Position numbers and translations under genes: made by a program. Below the pieces are notes generated by a model. That model worked only from the letters and a program-made list of their open reading frames with translations, was not told the DNA's origin and did not search any database. Positions 54,358 through 62,648 of a DNA stretch of 64,000 bases are shown here, piece after piece (the first letter of the stretch is position 1; the number at the start of each line of letters is the position of its first letter). The stretch comes from Brachybacterium kimchii (GTDB lineage: Bacteria; Actinomycetota; Actinomycetes; Actinomycetales; Dermabacteraceae): NCBI RefSeq assembly GCF_023373525.1, contig NZ_CP097218.1, forward strand, positions 1,054,001 to 1,118,000, written 5' to 3'.

Positions 54358-55031
54358 CCTACTCGACCGATTCCGCCTTCATCCACCCCAGCATTCTCAA
54401 CGCCGACTTCATGCGCATCGGCGAGGAGCTCGATCGCATCGCCAGCGCCGACAGCGTCCACGTCGACATCATGGACGGCCACTTCGTCCCGAACATCACC
54501 TTCGGCGTGGACATGGTCTCCCAGATCGTCCGCCACGGCCCGATCCCGGTGGACGCCCACCTCATGATCGAGGACGCCGACCGCGAGGCCCCCGCCTACG
54601 CCGAGGCCGGCGCCGATTCGGTGACCTTCCACCTCGAGGCCGCGAGCGCCCCCATCCGCCTGGCCCGCGAGCTGCGTGCGAAGAACGCCCGCGCCGGGGT
54701 CGCCCTGCGCCCGGCGACGCCCGTCGAGCCGCTGCTGGACATCATCGGCGAGTTCGACATGCTCCTGCTGATGACCGTCGAGCCCGGCTTCGGCGGCCAG
54801 AGCTTCCTGGAGACCATGCTCCCGAAGATCCGCCGTGCCCGGAAGGCGATCAGCGACGCGCACCTGGAGGTCTCGATCCAGGTCGACGGGGGAGTGAACC
54901 GCGAGACCATCGAGCGCTGCGCCGAGGCGGGGGCCAACGTGTTCGTCGCCGGCTCCGCCATCTACCGCGCGCAGGACGCGGCCTCCGAGATCGACGCCCT
55001 GCGCACGCTGGCGAGCAGCCACGGCCACTGA
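54354..55031 (+). CDS. rpe: Ribulose-phosphate 3-epimerase
   Basis: Interconverts ribulose-5-P and xylulose-5-P in the pentose phosphate pathway. The 225-aa TIM barrel has [24 protein letters not shown] (catalytic Asp and metal His), [18 protein letters not shown] and QVDGGVN with the second Asp. GTG start overlapping rsmB. The fmt-rsmB-rpe-riboflavin gene order is common in actinobacteria. Confidence 0.97.
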   Translation: MTYSTDSAFIHPSILNADFMRIGEELDRIASADSVHVDIMDGHFVPNITFGVDMVSQIVRHGPIPVDAHLMIEDADREAPAYAEAGADSVTFHLEAASAPIRLARELRAKNARAGVALRPATPVEPLLDIIGEFDMLLLMTVEPGFGGQSFLETMLPKIRRARKAISDAHLEVSIQVDGGVNRETIERCAEAGANVFVAGSAIYRAQDAASEIDALRTLASSHGH

Positions 55032-55034
55032 GCG

Positions 55035-55066
55035 CAGGAGCCCGGCCCCGCCCCCGGGCGCTCCTG
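55035..55066 (+). terminator. Candidate terminator of the fmt-rsmB-rpe operon
   Basis: caggagc (55035-55041) pairs with gctcctg (55060-55066), extended by a bulged ccgg/ccgg stem, starting 4 nt after the rpe stop. Confidence 0.5.
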
Positions 55067-55139
55067 GGGAGCGACCGCGCAGCGTGAACGCAGATGTCCT
55101 GCGGGACACACCGGAACCCGCCGTGACCTGGGAACGGGC

Positions 55140-55145
55140 TAGAGT
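55140..55145 (+). promoter_or_regulatory. Candidate -10 element of the riboswitch transcript
   Basis: TAGAGT lies 18 nt before the riboswitch P1 helix, so transcription would begin just upstream of the aptamer. No clear -35. Confidence 0.5.
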
Positions 55146-55163
55146 CTCCTCGTCACCACGGTG

Positions 55164-55290
55164 ACGTGCTCCGGGGTCGGTGGAAATCCGAGCCGGCGGT
55201 CATAGTCCGCGACCCGTCCCGCCCGTGCAGGACGGTGGAGCCGGTGGAACTCCGGCACCGACAGTCACAGCCTGGATGAGAGGCGCACGT
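55164..55290 (+). promoter_or_regulatory. FMN riboswitch (RFN element)
   Basis: All conserved RFN segments occur in order: CCGGGGTCGGTGGAAATCC, GCCGGCGGTCATAGTCCGC, a variable P4-side arm, GGTGGAACTCCGG, CCGACAGTCACAG and CCTGGATGAGAGG. The outer helix P1 closes with acgtgc (55164-55169) and gcacgt (55285-55290). FMN binding should shut off the downstream transporter gene. The expression platform lies in 55291-55381; GC-rich hairpins there could hide the GGAAGG SD, pointing to translational control (inference). Confidence 0.93.
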
Positions 55291-55381
55291 CCTGCATGCC
55301 GCGGCCCGGCGCATCCGGGCGCGCGCCCGCCTGCCGGACCCCGCTCCCCGCGCTCGTCGCCCCGAGCGGAAGGCAGTGGTC

Positions 55382-56089
55382 ATGGGAGTCATCGAGTGGC
55401 TCTTCAACGCGAAGATCGAGTTCGCCGGAGGGCAGTTCCTGCTCTGGCGCGAGGTCGTGGGCAACGTGTTCGGGCTCCTCAGCGCCCTCGGCGGCATGCG
55501 CCGGAAGGTCTGGGCGTGGCCCATCGGCATCATCGGCAACCTGCTGCTGCTCACCGTGTTCCTCGGCAGCGTGTTCGGCACCCCGAACCCCGTCGACCTC
55601 CTGGGCCAGGCCGGCCGTCAGGTGATGTTCATCGTCACCAGCATCTACGGCTGGTGGCGCTGGCACTCCGCGCGCACCGGCGGGGGCACCGCCGTCGAGC
55701 CCCGATGGGCCGGATGGGGGACGCGCGCCCTGCTCGTCGTGGTCCTCGTCGGCGGCACCGCCGCGCTCACGCCGCTGTTCCGCGCGCTCGGCTCCTACGA
55801 GCCGGTCTGGGCCGACGCCTGGATCTTCATGGGCAGCCTCCTGGCGACCTTCGGCATGGCCAAGGGCTGGGTCGAGTTCTGGCTGATCTGGGTCGCGGTC
55901 GACGTGGTCGGCGTGCCCCTGCTGTTCTCCGCCGGCTACTACGCGAGCGGTCTCATGTACGTCTTCTACGGGCTGTTCACCCTCACCGGGTTCTTCGTCT
56001 GGTGGCGCGTGCGGACCCGCGAGGACCGCGCGGTGACCGTCGAGACCGCCCATCTGGATCCCACCGTCGGCCGACGCCGGCGGCCGTGA
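55382..56089 (+). CDS. ribM: PnuC-family riboflavin transporter (RibM/PnuX)
   Basis: A 235-aa protein with about seven membrane helices and the PnuC-family feature NVFGLLSALGGMRRKVWAWPIGIIGN and ITSIYGWWRWH (WxxW/YGWWxW substrate-binding motif). PnuC homologues carry NMN/nicotinamide riboside, thiamine or riboflavin; the FMN riboswitch directly upstream identifies riboflavin as the probable substrate, as for RibM of Corynebacterium and Streptomyces. ATG 55382 is used with GGAAGG 8 nt upstream; GTG 55376 is an alternative. Confidence 0.92.
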   Translation: MGVIEWLFNAKIEFAGGQFLLWREVVGNVFGLLSALGGMRRKVWAWPIGIIGNLLLLTVFLGSVFGTPNPVDLLGQAGRQVMFIVTSIYGWWRWHSARTGGGTAVEPRWAGWGTRALLVVVLVGGTAALTPLFRALGSYEPVWADAWIFMGSLLATFGMAKGWVEFWLIWVAVDVVGVPLLFSAGYYASGLMYVFYGLFTLTGFFVWWRVRTREDRAVTVETAHLDPTVGRRRRP

Positions 56090-56143
56090 CCGCACGCCGC
56101 GGCCGCCGCTGAGATGGCGGGCCCCGACACCGCCGACGACCGA

Positions 56144-56149
56144 TACCCT
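56144..56149 (+). promoter_or_regulatory. -10 element of a probable leaderless promoter (hisE)
   Basis: TACCCT, exactly 6 nt, GTG 56156; no SD. The ATG at 56114 lies upstream of this promoter. Confidence 0.65.
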
Positions 56150-56155
56150 GGTGCC

Positions 56156-56419
56156 GTGAAGGATTTCGAGTCGCTGCACGCCGAGCTGACCCAGAAGGCC
56201 GCCGATCGCCCCGAGGGGTCCGGCACGGTCGCCGAGCTGGACGCCGGCGTGCATGCCATCGGCAAGAAGATCGTCGAGGAGGCCGCCGAGGTCTGGATGG
56301 CCTGCGAGCACGAGTCGCACGAGGCCGCCGCCGAGGAGATCTCCCAGCTCCTCTACCACCTCCAGGTGATGATGATCGCCAAGGACATCACGCTCGAGGA
56401 CGTCTACCGACATCTGTGA
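56156..56419 (+). CDS. hisE: Phosphoribosyl-ATP pyrophosphatase
   Basis: Second step of histidine synthesis. The 87-aa all-alpha protein begins [11 protein letters not shown] and has the MazG-like metal motif [13 protein letters not shown] and [14 protein letters not shown]. The GTG at 56156 is chosen from family alignment and the -10 spacing. It precedes hisG by 70 bp, the standard actinobacterial pair. Confidence 0.95.
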   Translation: MKDFESLHAELTQKAADRPEGSGTVAELDAGVHAIGKKIVEEAAEVWMACEHESHEAAAEEISQLLYHLQVMMIAKDITLEDVYRHL

Positions 56420-56489
56420 CGGGCCGCCCCGCATCTCCGTCCCGCAGACCGCCCTGTCCTCCCGCCGCCCCTCCGCCGAAGGGAATCCC

Positions 56490-57347
56490 GTGCTCCGCAT
56501 CGCCGTGCCCAACAAGGGCGCCCTGTCCGAACCCGCCGCCGCCCTGCTCTCCGAGGCGGGCTACCGCCGCCGCGGCACCGCCAAGGAGCTCGTCCTGGTC
56601 GACGAGCCCAACAACGTCGAGCTCTTCTTCCTGCGCCCCCGCGACATCGCGGTCTACGTGGGATCGGGGACCGTGGACGTCGGCATCACCGGGCAGGACA
56701 TGCTCGCCGACTCGCGCACCGCGGCCGAGGTGATCCTGCCCCTGGGCTTCGCGCACTCCACCTTCCGCTTCGCCGCCCAGGCGGGCGAGGAGCGCGACCT
56801 CGGCGGACTCGCGGGCGCGCGCATCGCGACCTCGTACGAGAACCTCGTCGAGGACCACCTCGCCCAGCACGGCGTGGAGGCGACGGTGGTCCACCTCGAC
56901 GGCGCCGTGGAGAGCTCGATCCGCCTGGGCGTCGCCGACGTCATCGCGGACGTGGTCGAGACCGGCACCACCCTGCGCCAGGCGGGGCTCTCCGTCTTCG
57001 GCGACCCCATCATGACCAGCCAGGCCGTGCTCTTCTCCCGGCCCGGGCTCACGCTGGACGACGACGCCGCGCACACCCTCGAGGTGCTCGTGCGCCGCGT
57101 CCGCGGCGTCCTCGTCGCGCGGGAGTACGTGCTCATCGACTACGACATCCCCACCGAGAAGCTCGAGGGCGCGGTCGCTGTCACCCCGGGCTTCGAGGCG
57201 CCCACGGTGTCCGAGCTGCACCGCAGCGGATGGTCCGCCGTGCGCTCGATGGTCGCTGTCTCCGAGACCAACCAGGTCATGGACGCGCTGTACGAGGCGG
57301 GCGCCCGCGCGATCCTCGTCACCGCGATCCAGGCCTGCCGGATGTGA
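56490..57347 (+). CDS. hisG: ATP phosphoribosyltransferase, long form
   Basis: First and feedback-controlled step of histidine synthesis. The 285-aa protein has the catalytic domain ([42 protein letters not shown]-binding loop) and the C-terminal regulatory domain (about 210-285, including [13 protein letters not shown]) that binds histidine, so no HisZ is needed. GTG start with little SD. Confidence 0.96.
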   Translation: MLRIAVPNKGALSEPAAALLSEAGYRRRGTAKELVLVDEPNNVELFFLRPRDIAVYVGSGTVDVGITGQDMLADSRTAAEVILPLGFAHSTFRFAAQAGEERDLGGLAGARIATSYENLVEDHLAQHGVEATVVHLDGAVESSIRLGVADVIADVVETGTTLRQAGLSVFGDPIMTSQAVLFSRPGLTLDDDAAHTLEVLVRRVRGVLVAREYVLIDYDIPTEKLEGAVAVTPGFEAPTVSELHRSGWSAVRSMVAVSETNQVMDALYEAGARAILVTAIQACRM

Positions 57348-57351
57348 GCGC

Positions 57352-57819
57352 ATGAGCATCAGCGCGCCCGACGGGCCCGAGGGCACGGTCGTCCTGCGGC
57401 CGCGGGTGACGCGCGTCGTCGCCTACGTGATCGGCTCCGTGGTGATGCTCGCCGCGATCGGCCTGTCCCTCCTCACCCACTTCGGGTTCGCGGACACCGT
57501 CGGCTTCCTCGCCTTCGGCCTGGCCGTGCTCTGGTTCTGCCACCGCGAGGGCTCCGTGCGCGCGACCGCGCACGCCGACAGGCTCGTGGTGCGGAACCTC
57601 ATGGCGACGCGCGAGCTCGAGTGGGCGGAGATCATCGGCGTGGTCTTCCCGCCCGGTGACCCGTGGGCGAAGCTCGATCTGGCCGACGGCGACACGCTCT
57701 CGGTGATGGCCGTGCAGCGCACCGACGGCGAGAAGGGCATGACGGCGGCGCGCCGCCTCGCCGGCATGATCGCCGCGCGCTCGGGTGCCGAGGGCCCCGA
57801 GGGCTCCGCGAAGGGCTGA
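57352..57819 (+). CDS. PH-domain membrane protein
   Basis: A 155-aa protein with two membrane helices (about 21-42 and 47-65) followed by a bacterial PH domain of the bPH_6 type (VRATAHADRLVVRNLMATRELEWAEIIGVVFPPGDPWAKLDLADG). It begins 4 nt after hisG, as in other actinobacteria, and is probably co-transcribed. No known biochemical role. Confidence 0.9.
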   Translation: MSISAPDGPEGTVVLRPRVTRVVAYVIGSVVMLAAIGLSLLTHFGFADTVGFLAFGLAVLWFCHREGSVRATAHADRLVVRNLMATRELEWAEIIGVVFPPGDPWAKLDLADGDTLSVMAVQRTDGEKGMTAARRLAGMIAARSGAEGPEGSAKG

Positions 57820-57860
57820 CCCTCTCCCGAAGCGCTCTGCGGCGCGGACCTCGGTGAGCC

Positions 57861-59033
57861 TCAGCGGCCGGCAGGGTCCGCGAGCCGGGCCGCGTGGCGG
57901 CCGGCGGCGGCCGCGAAGAGGAAGGGCCACGGGTCCTCCTCCATCCCGCGTCCCATCGTCCTCAGGCCGACGGGGGAGTCGTCGAGCGCCTCGCGCAGGC
58001 CCGCCCGCGGGACGTCCATGATGCGGTGCCCGACCCCTCGCGTCAGGGCGGGCTCGACTACGCCGCTTTCCAGCTGTTGCCTCACGTACTGCGTGAAAGC
58101 TCTGTCCTCGGGATCGGTATCGGGGTCGGATTCCGCGGCGAGCACGGGCACGTCGGCCGCGGCCAGCGCTGCCCGCCCCAGCAGGGTGAGGCTGTGGTGG
58201 GACGCCCCGTGGTGGCGGGAGCGGGCGTCGGCCCCGGAGACCCGCAGCGCGGCGACGGGTCGGCCGCCCAGCACCGCGGCGGCATGGAGCCCCTCGGCGG
58301 CCTGGATCCCGGAGAAGCCCCAGTCGGTGCCGGTCCCGAGGTTCCCCGGCCCCTGCGCGAGCACCACCACGTCGGCCCCGCAGACGGCCTTCGCGCCGAG
58401 CAGCGCGGTGTGCACGGTCACGGCCTCGAGGTCCCCGCCGAAGGCCTGGCCGGCGCTGATGCAGGCGACGAGGTCCCCGGTCTCGCGCAGGCGTGCGACC
58501 GTGCGCGAATAGGCGGCGGGGAGCGCCGCGCCGTCGCTCATCACGTAGACGATCCGCGCCTCCGGCGCCTGGGCGCGCACACCGGCGACGACCGCGGGCA
58601 GGGCGGAGTGGAGGTCCGCGAGCACCACCGGCATGCCGCCCAGGCCGTGCGTCGCCTCGAGGGCCGCGCGGTGGGGGGAACCGGGATCGTCGAGCGCGTC
58701 GACGAGGGTCTGCATCGGGGTGTAGCGAGCCTTGACCATGTGGCCCGTCGGCTGCTGCGCCTCCGGGAGCTCCCCGGTGCGGGCGACCACGAGCGCCTGG
58801 CCGCCGGTGCCGAGTCCGCGCCGCAGCGCATTGGCGTTCAGCAGCACCTCCTCGCCCTCGGCGACCTCCCCGACGAGCTCGGGATAGGACAGGGCCGGCA
58901 CGGTGCTCGGACCGTCCGTCGACGCCTCACCCTCCGATTCCACGGGCTCATCGCTCCGGGAGACCCGGAGCATCTGGACGCCCCGCCAGGGCGCGCTCAC
59001 CTCGAGGACACGCCCTCGCTCCCACTGCAGCAT
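57861..59033 (-). CDS. DUF3866 family protein
   Basis: A 390-aa soluble protein of the actinobacterial DUF3866 family, starting MLQWERGRVLEVSAPW. Recognisable blocks are NANALRRGLGTGGQALVVAR, HMVKARYTPMQTLVDALDD, VYVMSDGAALPAAYS, GQAFGGDLEAVTVHTALLGA and AQGPGNLGTGTDWGFSGIQA. The Gly-rich motifs suggest a nucleotide- or cofactor-binding fold, but no function is known. It is divergent from pafBC, with the two starts only 37 bp apart, a linkage seen in other actinobacteria. Confidence 0.9.
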   Translation of the reverse strand: MLQWERGRVLEVSAPWRGVQMLRVSRSDEPVESEGEASTDGPSTVPALSYPELVGEVAEGEEVLLNANALRRGLGTGGQALVVARTGELPEAQQPTGHMVKARYTPMQTLVDALDDPGSPHRAALEATHGLGGMPVVLADLHSALPAVVAGVRAQAPEARIVYVMSDGAALPAAYSRTVARLRETGDLVACISAGQAFGGDLEAVTVHTALLGAKAVCGADVVVLAQGPGNLGTGTDWGFSGIQAAEGLHAAAVLGGRPVAALRVSGADARSRHHGASHHSLTLLGRAALAAADVPVLAAESDPDTDPEDRAFTQYVRQQLESGVVEPALTRGVGHRIMDVPRAGLREALDDSPVGLRTMGRGMEEDPWPFLFAAAAGRHAARLADPAGR

Positions 59034-59039
59034 GCGGCC

Positions 59040-59045
59040 AGCGTA
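59040..59045 (-). promoter_or_regulatory. -10 element of a probable leaderless promoter (DUF3866)
   Basis: TACGCT on the minus strand, exactly 6 nt before ATG 59033; no SD. Confidence 0.7.
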
Positions 59046-59058
59046 GCGAGTGGGCGGA

Positions 59059-59064
59059 TACGGT
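59059..59064 (+). promoter_or_regulatory. -10 element of a probable leaderless promoter (pafBC)
   Basis: TACGGT, exactly 6 nt, GTG 59071; no SD. It is only 13 bp from the divergent DUF3866 -10. Confidence 0.7.
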
Positions 59065-59070
59065 GGTGCG

Positions 59071-61092
59071 GTGGCTGCTCGAGGTGTGGAACGACTGCTC
59101 AACGTCATCATGACCATCGGGTCACGGTCCCGGATCGACCGTGCCCAGCTGTTCGACGTCATCCCCGACTACGCGAACGCCGAGAGCGCTGACGCGGCGG
59201 AGAAGATGTTCGAGCGGGACAAGACCGCGATCCTCGAGCTCGGGCTGCCCCTGGTCTCGGAGCGGGACCCGTGGGACGAGTCGCGCGTGCTCTACCGGAT
59301 CGCCGGCGGCGAGGGCGGAGCCCTCGACGTGACGCCCGAGGAGTACACGGTGCTCCTCGCCGCGAGCCGCGCCTGGGACGACGCCGCCGCCGGGGGAGCG
59401 GCGCGCCGCGTGCGCGCGAAGCTGCTGAGCCTGGGCATCGAGGCCGATCCCGACCTCCTGCGCCGCACGCCCCGCGGCGCGCTCGAGTCGCTGCCCGTGC
59501 TCACGCCGCTGCTCGAGGCCGTCACCCAGCGCCGACGGGTCGTCTTCTCCTACCGCACCGCCGACGGGCGCCTGGCCGAGCGCACGGTCGAGCCCTGGGT
59601 CGTCGCCGTCCACGAGGGCCGCTGGTACCTGTGGGGGCACGACGCGGACCGCGATGCCCCTCGGCTGTTCCGCGCCTCCCGCATCGAGACCTATCCGCGC
59701 GTGAAGGGGCGGGCGAGCGCCGAGCGGCCCGCCCGCACCTCGATCGAGGAGGCCCTGCACCGCTCCGACTCGGCGAGCGAGCAGTCCGCGGCCCGCCTGG
59801 CCGTCGAGCCCTTCAAGGCGCTCGCGCTGCGCGACCGCCTCGGCGCCCCGCTCGACGCGCCCGAGCTCGTGCTGTCCGAGGCCGCCCGCACCCAGGTGCG
59901 GCGCCTCGTCCTCGCCGAGTCCCGCTGGATCGCGCTGCTCGAGCCCGCGCCCTGGCGCCGCGAGCTCGCAGGGATCTTCACCCAGATCGCCCGCAGCCAC
60001 GAGGACGCGCCCGATCTGGCCGCCCTGGAGCGCGCGAGCGTGCGCAGCGGTCCGCGCATCCGCGTGAGCGCGAGCGGCACCGACCATCTCTCGCGACTCA
60101 TCGGCGAGGCCTCCTACGTGCTCAGCCGCGGCGAGGTCGAGCTCGAGCAGGTCGCCGAGGAGTTCGCCGTCTCCACCGAGCAGGTCATCGAGGACCTCCA
60201 GGTGCTGTTCGTGTGCGGGGACCTCGGCACCGGCTGGGAGGATCTCATCGAGGCCGAATGGGACTCGGGCCTCGTGCGCGTGCGCAACGCCGACGCCCTG
60301 CGCCGGCCCCTGCAGCTCAGCGTGCCCGAGACCACCGCCCTGCTCGCGGGCCTGGCGACCCTCGATCCCGCCGCCGGTTCCGAGGCGGCCCTCGTGGAGT
60401 CGTCCCGCCGCAAGCTCTCCGCCCACCTGGGCGAGGGCGACGAAAGCACGGGCGAGACCGCCGACGCCCCTGACGCCCCCGCCGTTCCCGCGGGGGCGCA
60501 GGACCCGTCCGTCCCCGGGTCCGACCGCCGCACCGCGGTGCTCGACGCCGTGCAGGACGCGATCGGCGCGCAGGGGCCGCTGGTCATCCGCTACTCGCCT
60601 CCTGCCGCGCCCGGCACCACGGTGCGACGCATCCATCCGCTCGAGCTGCTCACCGTCGGCTCCCGCACCTACGTGCGCGCGGCCTGCGAGCTGGCGGGGG
60701 AGGAGCGCCGCTTCCGCCTCGACCGCATCGTGGAGATCCTCGACGAGGATGCGCCGCTCTCCCGTCCGCGGGCCGAGAGCACGGCCCGGGATCCCGCCTC
60801 CTCCGCGGTCCCCGCCACGCGCAGCGGCCGGGTCGACGGCCATGTCTGGCTGCGCGTGGAGGCCGGCGGCCTCTGGATCGCGGAGGCCTTCGAGGCCGAG
60901 GAGATCCGCGACCTCGAAGGGGGCAGCGTCTTCGCCCGGCTCGGCAGTCCCGTGCGGGCGGCCCTCGTGGACGCGGTCATCGAGGCGGCCGGAGCGGCCG
61001 AGGTGCTCTCGCCGCGCGAGGTGAGAGATGAGATCGTGACCATTTCCTGGGGCGGTGCTGAGCGTCACGCCGACGGGCAGTCGGTAGGCTGA
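59071..61092 (+). CDS. pafBC: Fused PafB-PafC WYL transcriptional regulator
   Basis: DNA-damage-responsive activator in mycobacteria, there as two proteins. Here one 673-aa chain carries both: helix-turn-helix 1 and WYL domain 1 in the first half (RRRVVFSYRTADGRLAERTVEPWVVAVHEGRWYLWGHD), then a second HTH (LSRLIGEASYVLSRGEVELEQVAEEFAVSTEQVIEDLQ) and WYL domain 2 (GPLVIRYSPP...RRIHPLELLTVGSRTYVRAACE). A Pro/Ala/Asp linker separates them near 465-490. Fused PafBC is known in some Micrococcales. GTG start follows the leaderless promoter. tatA follows after 130 bp. Confidence 0.93.
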   Translation: MAARGVERLLNVIMTIGSRSRIDRAQLFDVIPDYANAESADAAEKMFERDKTAILELGLPLVSERDPWDESRVLYRIAGGEGGALDVTPEEYTVLLAASRAWDDAAAGGAARRVRAKLLSLGIEADPDLLRRTPRGALESLPVLTPLLEAVTQRRRVVFSYRTADGRLAERTVEPWVVAVHEGRWYLWGHDADRDAPRLFRASRIETYPRVKGRASAERPARTSIEEALHRSDSASEQSAARLAVEPFKALALRDRLGAPLDAPELVLSEAARTQVRRLVLAESRWIALLEPAPWRRELAGIFTQIARSHEDAPDLAALERASVRSGPRIRVSASGTDHLSRLIGEASYVLSRGEVELEQVAEEFAVSTEQVIEDLQVLFVCGDLGTGWEDLIEAEWDSGLVRVRNADALRRPLQLSVPETTALLAGLATLDPAAGSEAALVESSRRKLSAHLGEGDESTGETADAPDAPAVPAGAQDPSVPGSDRRTAVLDAVQDAIGAQGPLVIRYSPPAAPGTTVRRIHPLELLTVGSRTYVRAACELAGEERRFRLDRIVEILDEDAPLSRPRAESTARDPASSAVPATRSGRVDGHVWLRVEAGGLWIAEAFEAEEIRDLEGGSVFARLGSPVRAALVDAVIEAAGAAEVLSPREVRDEIVTISWGGAERHADGQSVG

Positions 61093-61225
61093 ACCCTCGA
61101 GCGTGCGCAGCGCCCTGGCGGCGTCGCCGCGGACTGCGCGTCCCCGCTCCACGGACTCCATACAGTCCCGCTGTGGGACGATACTGAGGCCGCCTCCCGC
61201 CGCGGCCCCGACGAAAGGAAAGACC

Positions 61226-61588
61226 ATGGGTGCGATCAAGCCCTGGCACATCATCATCCTCGTCCTGGTGGTGCTGCTTCTCTTCGGTGCGGGCAAGCTC
61301 CCGAGCCTGGCCCGCAACGTGGGCAAGTCGATGCGCATCTTCAAGAGCGAGGTCGACGAGCTGCGCGGGGACGAGGCCGAGGACGAGCAGGACGAGGAGC
61401 CCCGCGATCGGCGCGACCGCTCGAGCCGCGACCGTCGGGACGAGCGGGATGCGCGCGGCTCCGCCGACGCGCGTGACGAGCGCTCCGGGCGCGACGACCG
61501 GGACCGGACCTACGATCCGCGCGACGAGCGAGACCGCGACGCGGTGCGCGCACAGGACCGGCCCGAGGACGATTACCGTCGCGACTGA
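61226..61588 (+). CDS. tatA: Twin-arginine translocase subunit TatA
   Basis: Pore-forming Tat component. The 120-aa protein has the N-terminal membrane helix (about 7-22), the FGAGKLPSLARNVGKSMRIFK hinge and amphipathic helix, and a long charged tail. The tail (about 55-120) is nearly all Arg, Asp and Glu in RDRR/RDER-type repeats, an unusual polyampholyte. AAAGGAAAG SD. GATACT at 61180-61185 is a weak -10. No tatB is present here. Confidence 0.95.
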   Translation: MGAIKPWHIIILVLVVLLLFGAGKLPSLARNVGKSMRIFKSEVDELRGDEAEDEQDEEPRDRRDRSSRDRRDERDARGSADARDERSGRDDRDRTYDPRDERDRDAVRAQDRPEDDYRRD

Positions 61589-61652
61589 GCTCCTGCTCTC
61601 CTCGCTGTCTCCCCGCGGCTCCCGCTCCCAGCGCGAGCCCGCATGATCTGAC

Positions 61653-61681
61653 GGGTCCGGGCGTCCCAGGCGCCCGGACCC
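61653..61681 (+). terminator. Hairpin between tatA and tatC
   Basis: gggtccgggcg (61653-61663) and cgcccggaccc (61671-61681) form a perfect 11-bp stem. It lies 25 nt before tatC and may attenuate read-through so that TatA is made in excess over TatC. Confidence 0.55.
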
Positions 61682-61706
61682 TCGATGCCGGAAGGACGAA
61701 TCGCCC

Positions 61707-62648
61707 GTGGCGCAGAACCAGACCTCCGACGAGGCCGCCGAGCCCGCGAAGGCTCGCCGGGGCCGCGGCTCGTCGAAGTCGTCGGCGAAGACGAGGCGTC
61801 GTCGCGATCCCGAGGGCCGCATGGCCCTCAACGAGCACCTCATCGAGCTGCGCAACCGCCTGGTGATCTGCGCGGTCGCGATCCTCCTCCTCTCCGTCGT
61901 CGGCTGGTTCGCCTTCGATTTCGTGTACTCCTTCCTGCAGCGGCCGTTCAACGCGGCGAAGGTGCTGAACCCGAACCTCGACGCGCGGATCAGCTACACG
62001 AAGGCCGGGGACTTCCTCAGCACGAAGCTCCAGATCTCGGCGTACATCGGCCTGATCCTCTCCGCGCCCGTGGTGATCTACGAGATCTGGATGTTCCTCG
62101 TCCCGGGTCTGCACAAGACCGAGCGCCGCTACGCGATCGGCTTCTTCGGCTCCGCGATCCCGCTGTTCTTCATCGGCTGCGTGGCCGGCTACTGGATCAT
62201 GGACAAGGCGATCCCGATCCTGCTGAGCTTCGCCCCGAACAGCGAGGCCGTCACCGCCAACCTGAACTTCGGCGACTACCTCAAGCTGTTCATCAAGACC
62301 ATGCTGGCCTTCGGCGTCGCCTTCGACCTGCCCGTGGTCCTCGTGCTGCTGAACTTCCTGGGGATCCTCTCGGGCCGCAGCATGCTCAAGGCCTGGCGCT
62401 GGGTGGTCTTCCTCTGCTTCGCCTTCACGGCGGTCATGGTGCCCACGCCCGATCCGTTCACGATGATCGGGATGACCCTGCCGATGGTGGCCCTCTACTT
62501 CGCCGCCGTCGCCGTCAGCTTCTGGAACGACAGGCGCCGCGCCAAACGGGAGGGCGCCGAGCTCGACGACGAGCAGGCGAGCAGCATCGACGACGCCCCC
62601 GAGGCGATCGACGGGCCGTCGTCCCTCGACGAGGACGACGACCGGTGA
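61707..62648 (+). CDS. tatC: Twin-arginine translocase subunit TatC
   Basis: Signal-peptide receptor of the Tat pathway. The 313-aa protein has six membrane helices, MALNEHLIELRNRL at the first cytoplasmic face, FLSTKLQISAYIGLILSAPVVIYEIWMFLVPGL and the conserved PTPDPFTM periplasmic loop. The first 38 residues form a basic Arg/Lys/Ser tail. GTG start. TatA and TatC are split by a hairpin; the FKBP lipoprotein above carries a possible Tat signal. Confidence 0.96.
   Translation: MAQNQTSDEAAEPAKARRGRGSSKSSAKTRRRRDPEGRMALNEHLIELRNRLVICAVAILLLSVVGWFAFDFVYSFLQRPFNAAKVLNPNLDARISYTKAGDFLSTKLQISAYIGLILSAPVVIYEIWMFLVPGLHKTERRYAIGFFGSAIPLFFIGCVAGYWIMDKAIPILLSFAPNSEAVTANLNFGDYLKLFIKTMLAFGVAFDLPVVLVLLNFLGILSGRSMLKAWRWVVFLCFAFTAVMVPTPDPFTMIGMTLPMVALYFAAVAVSFWNDRRRAKREGAELDDEQASSIDDAPEAIDGPSSLDEDDDR

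Noticed and set aside
55382..56089. Nicotinamide riboside transporter PnuC
   Set aside because: The family fits, but the FMN riboswitch immediately upstream points to riboflavin.
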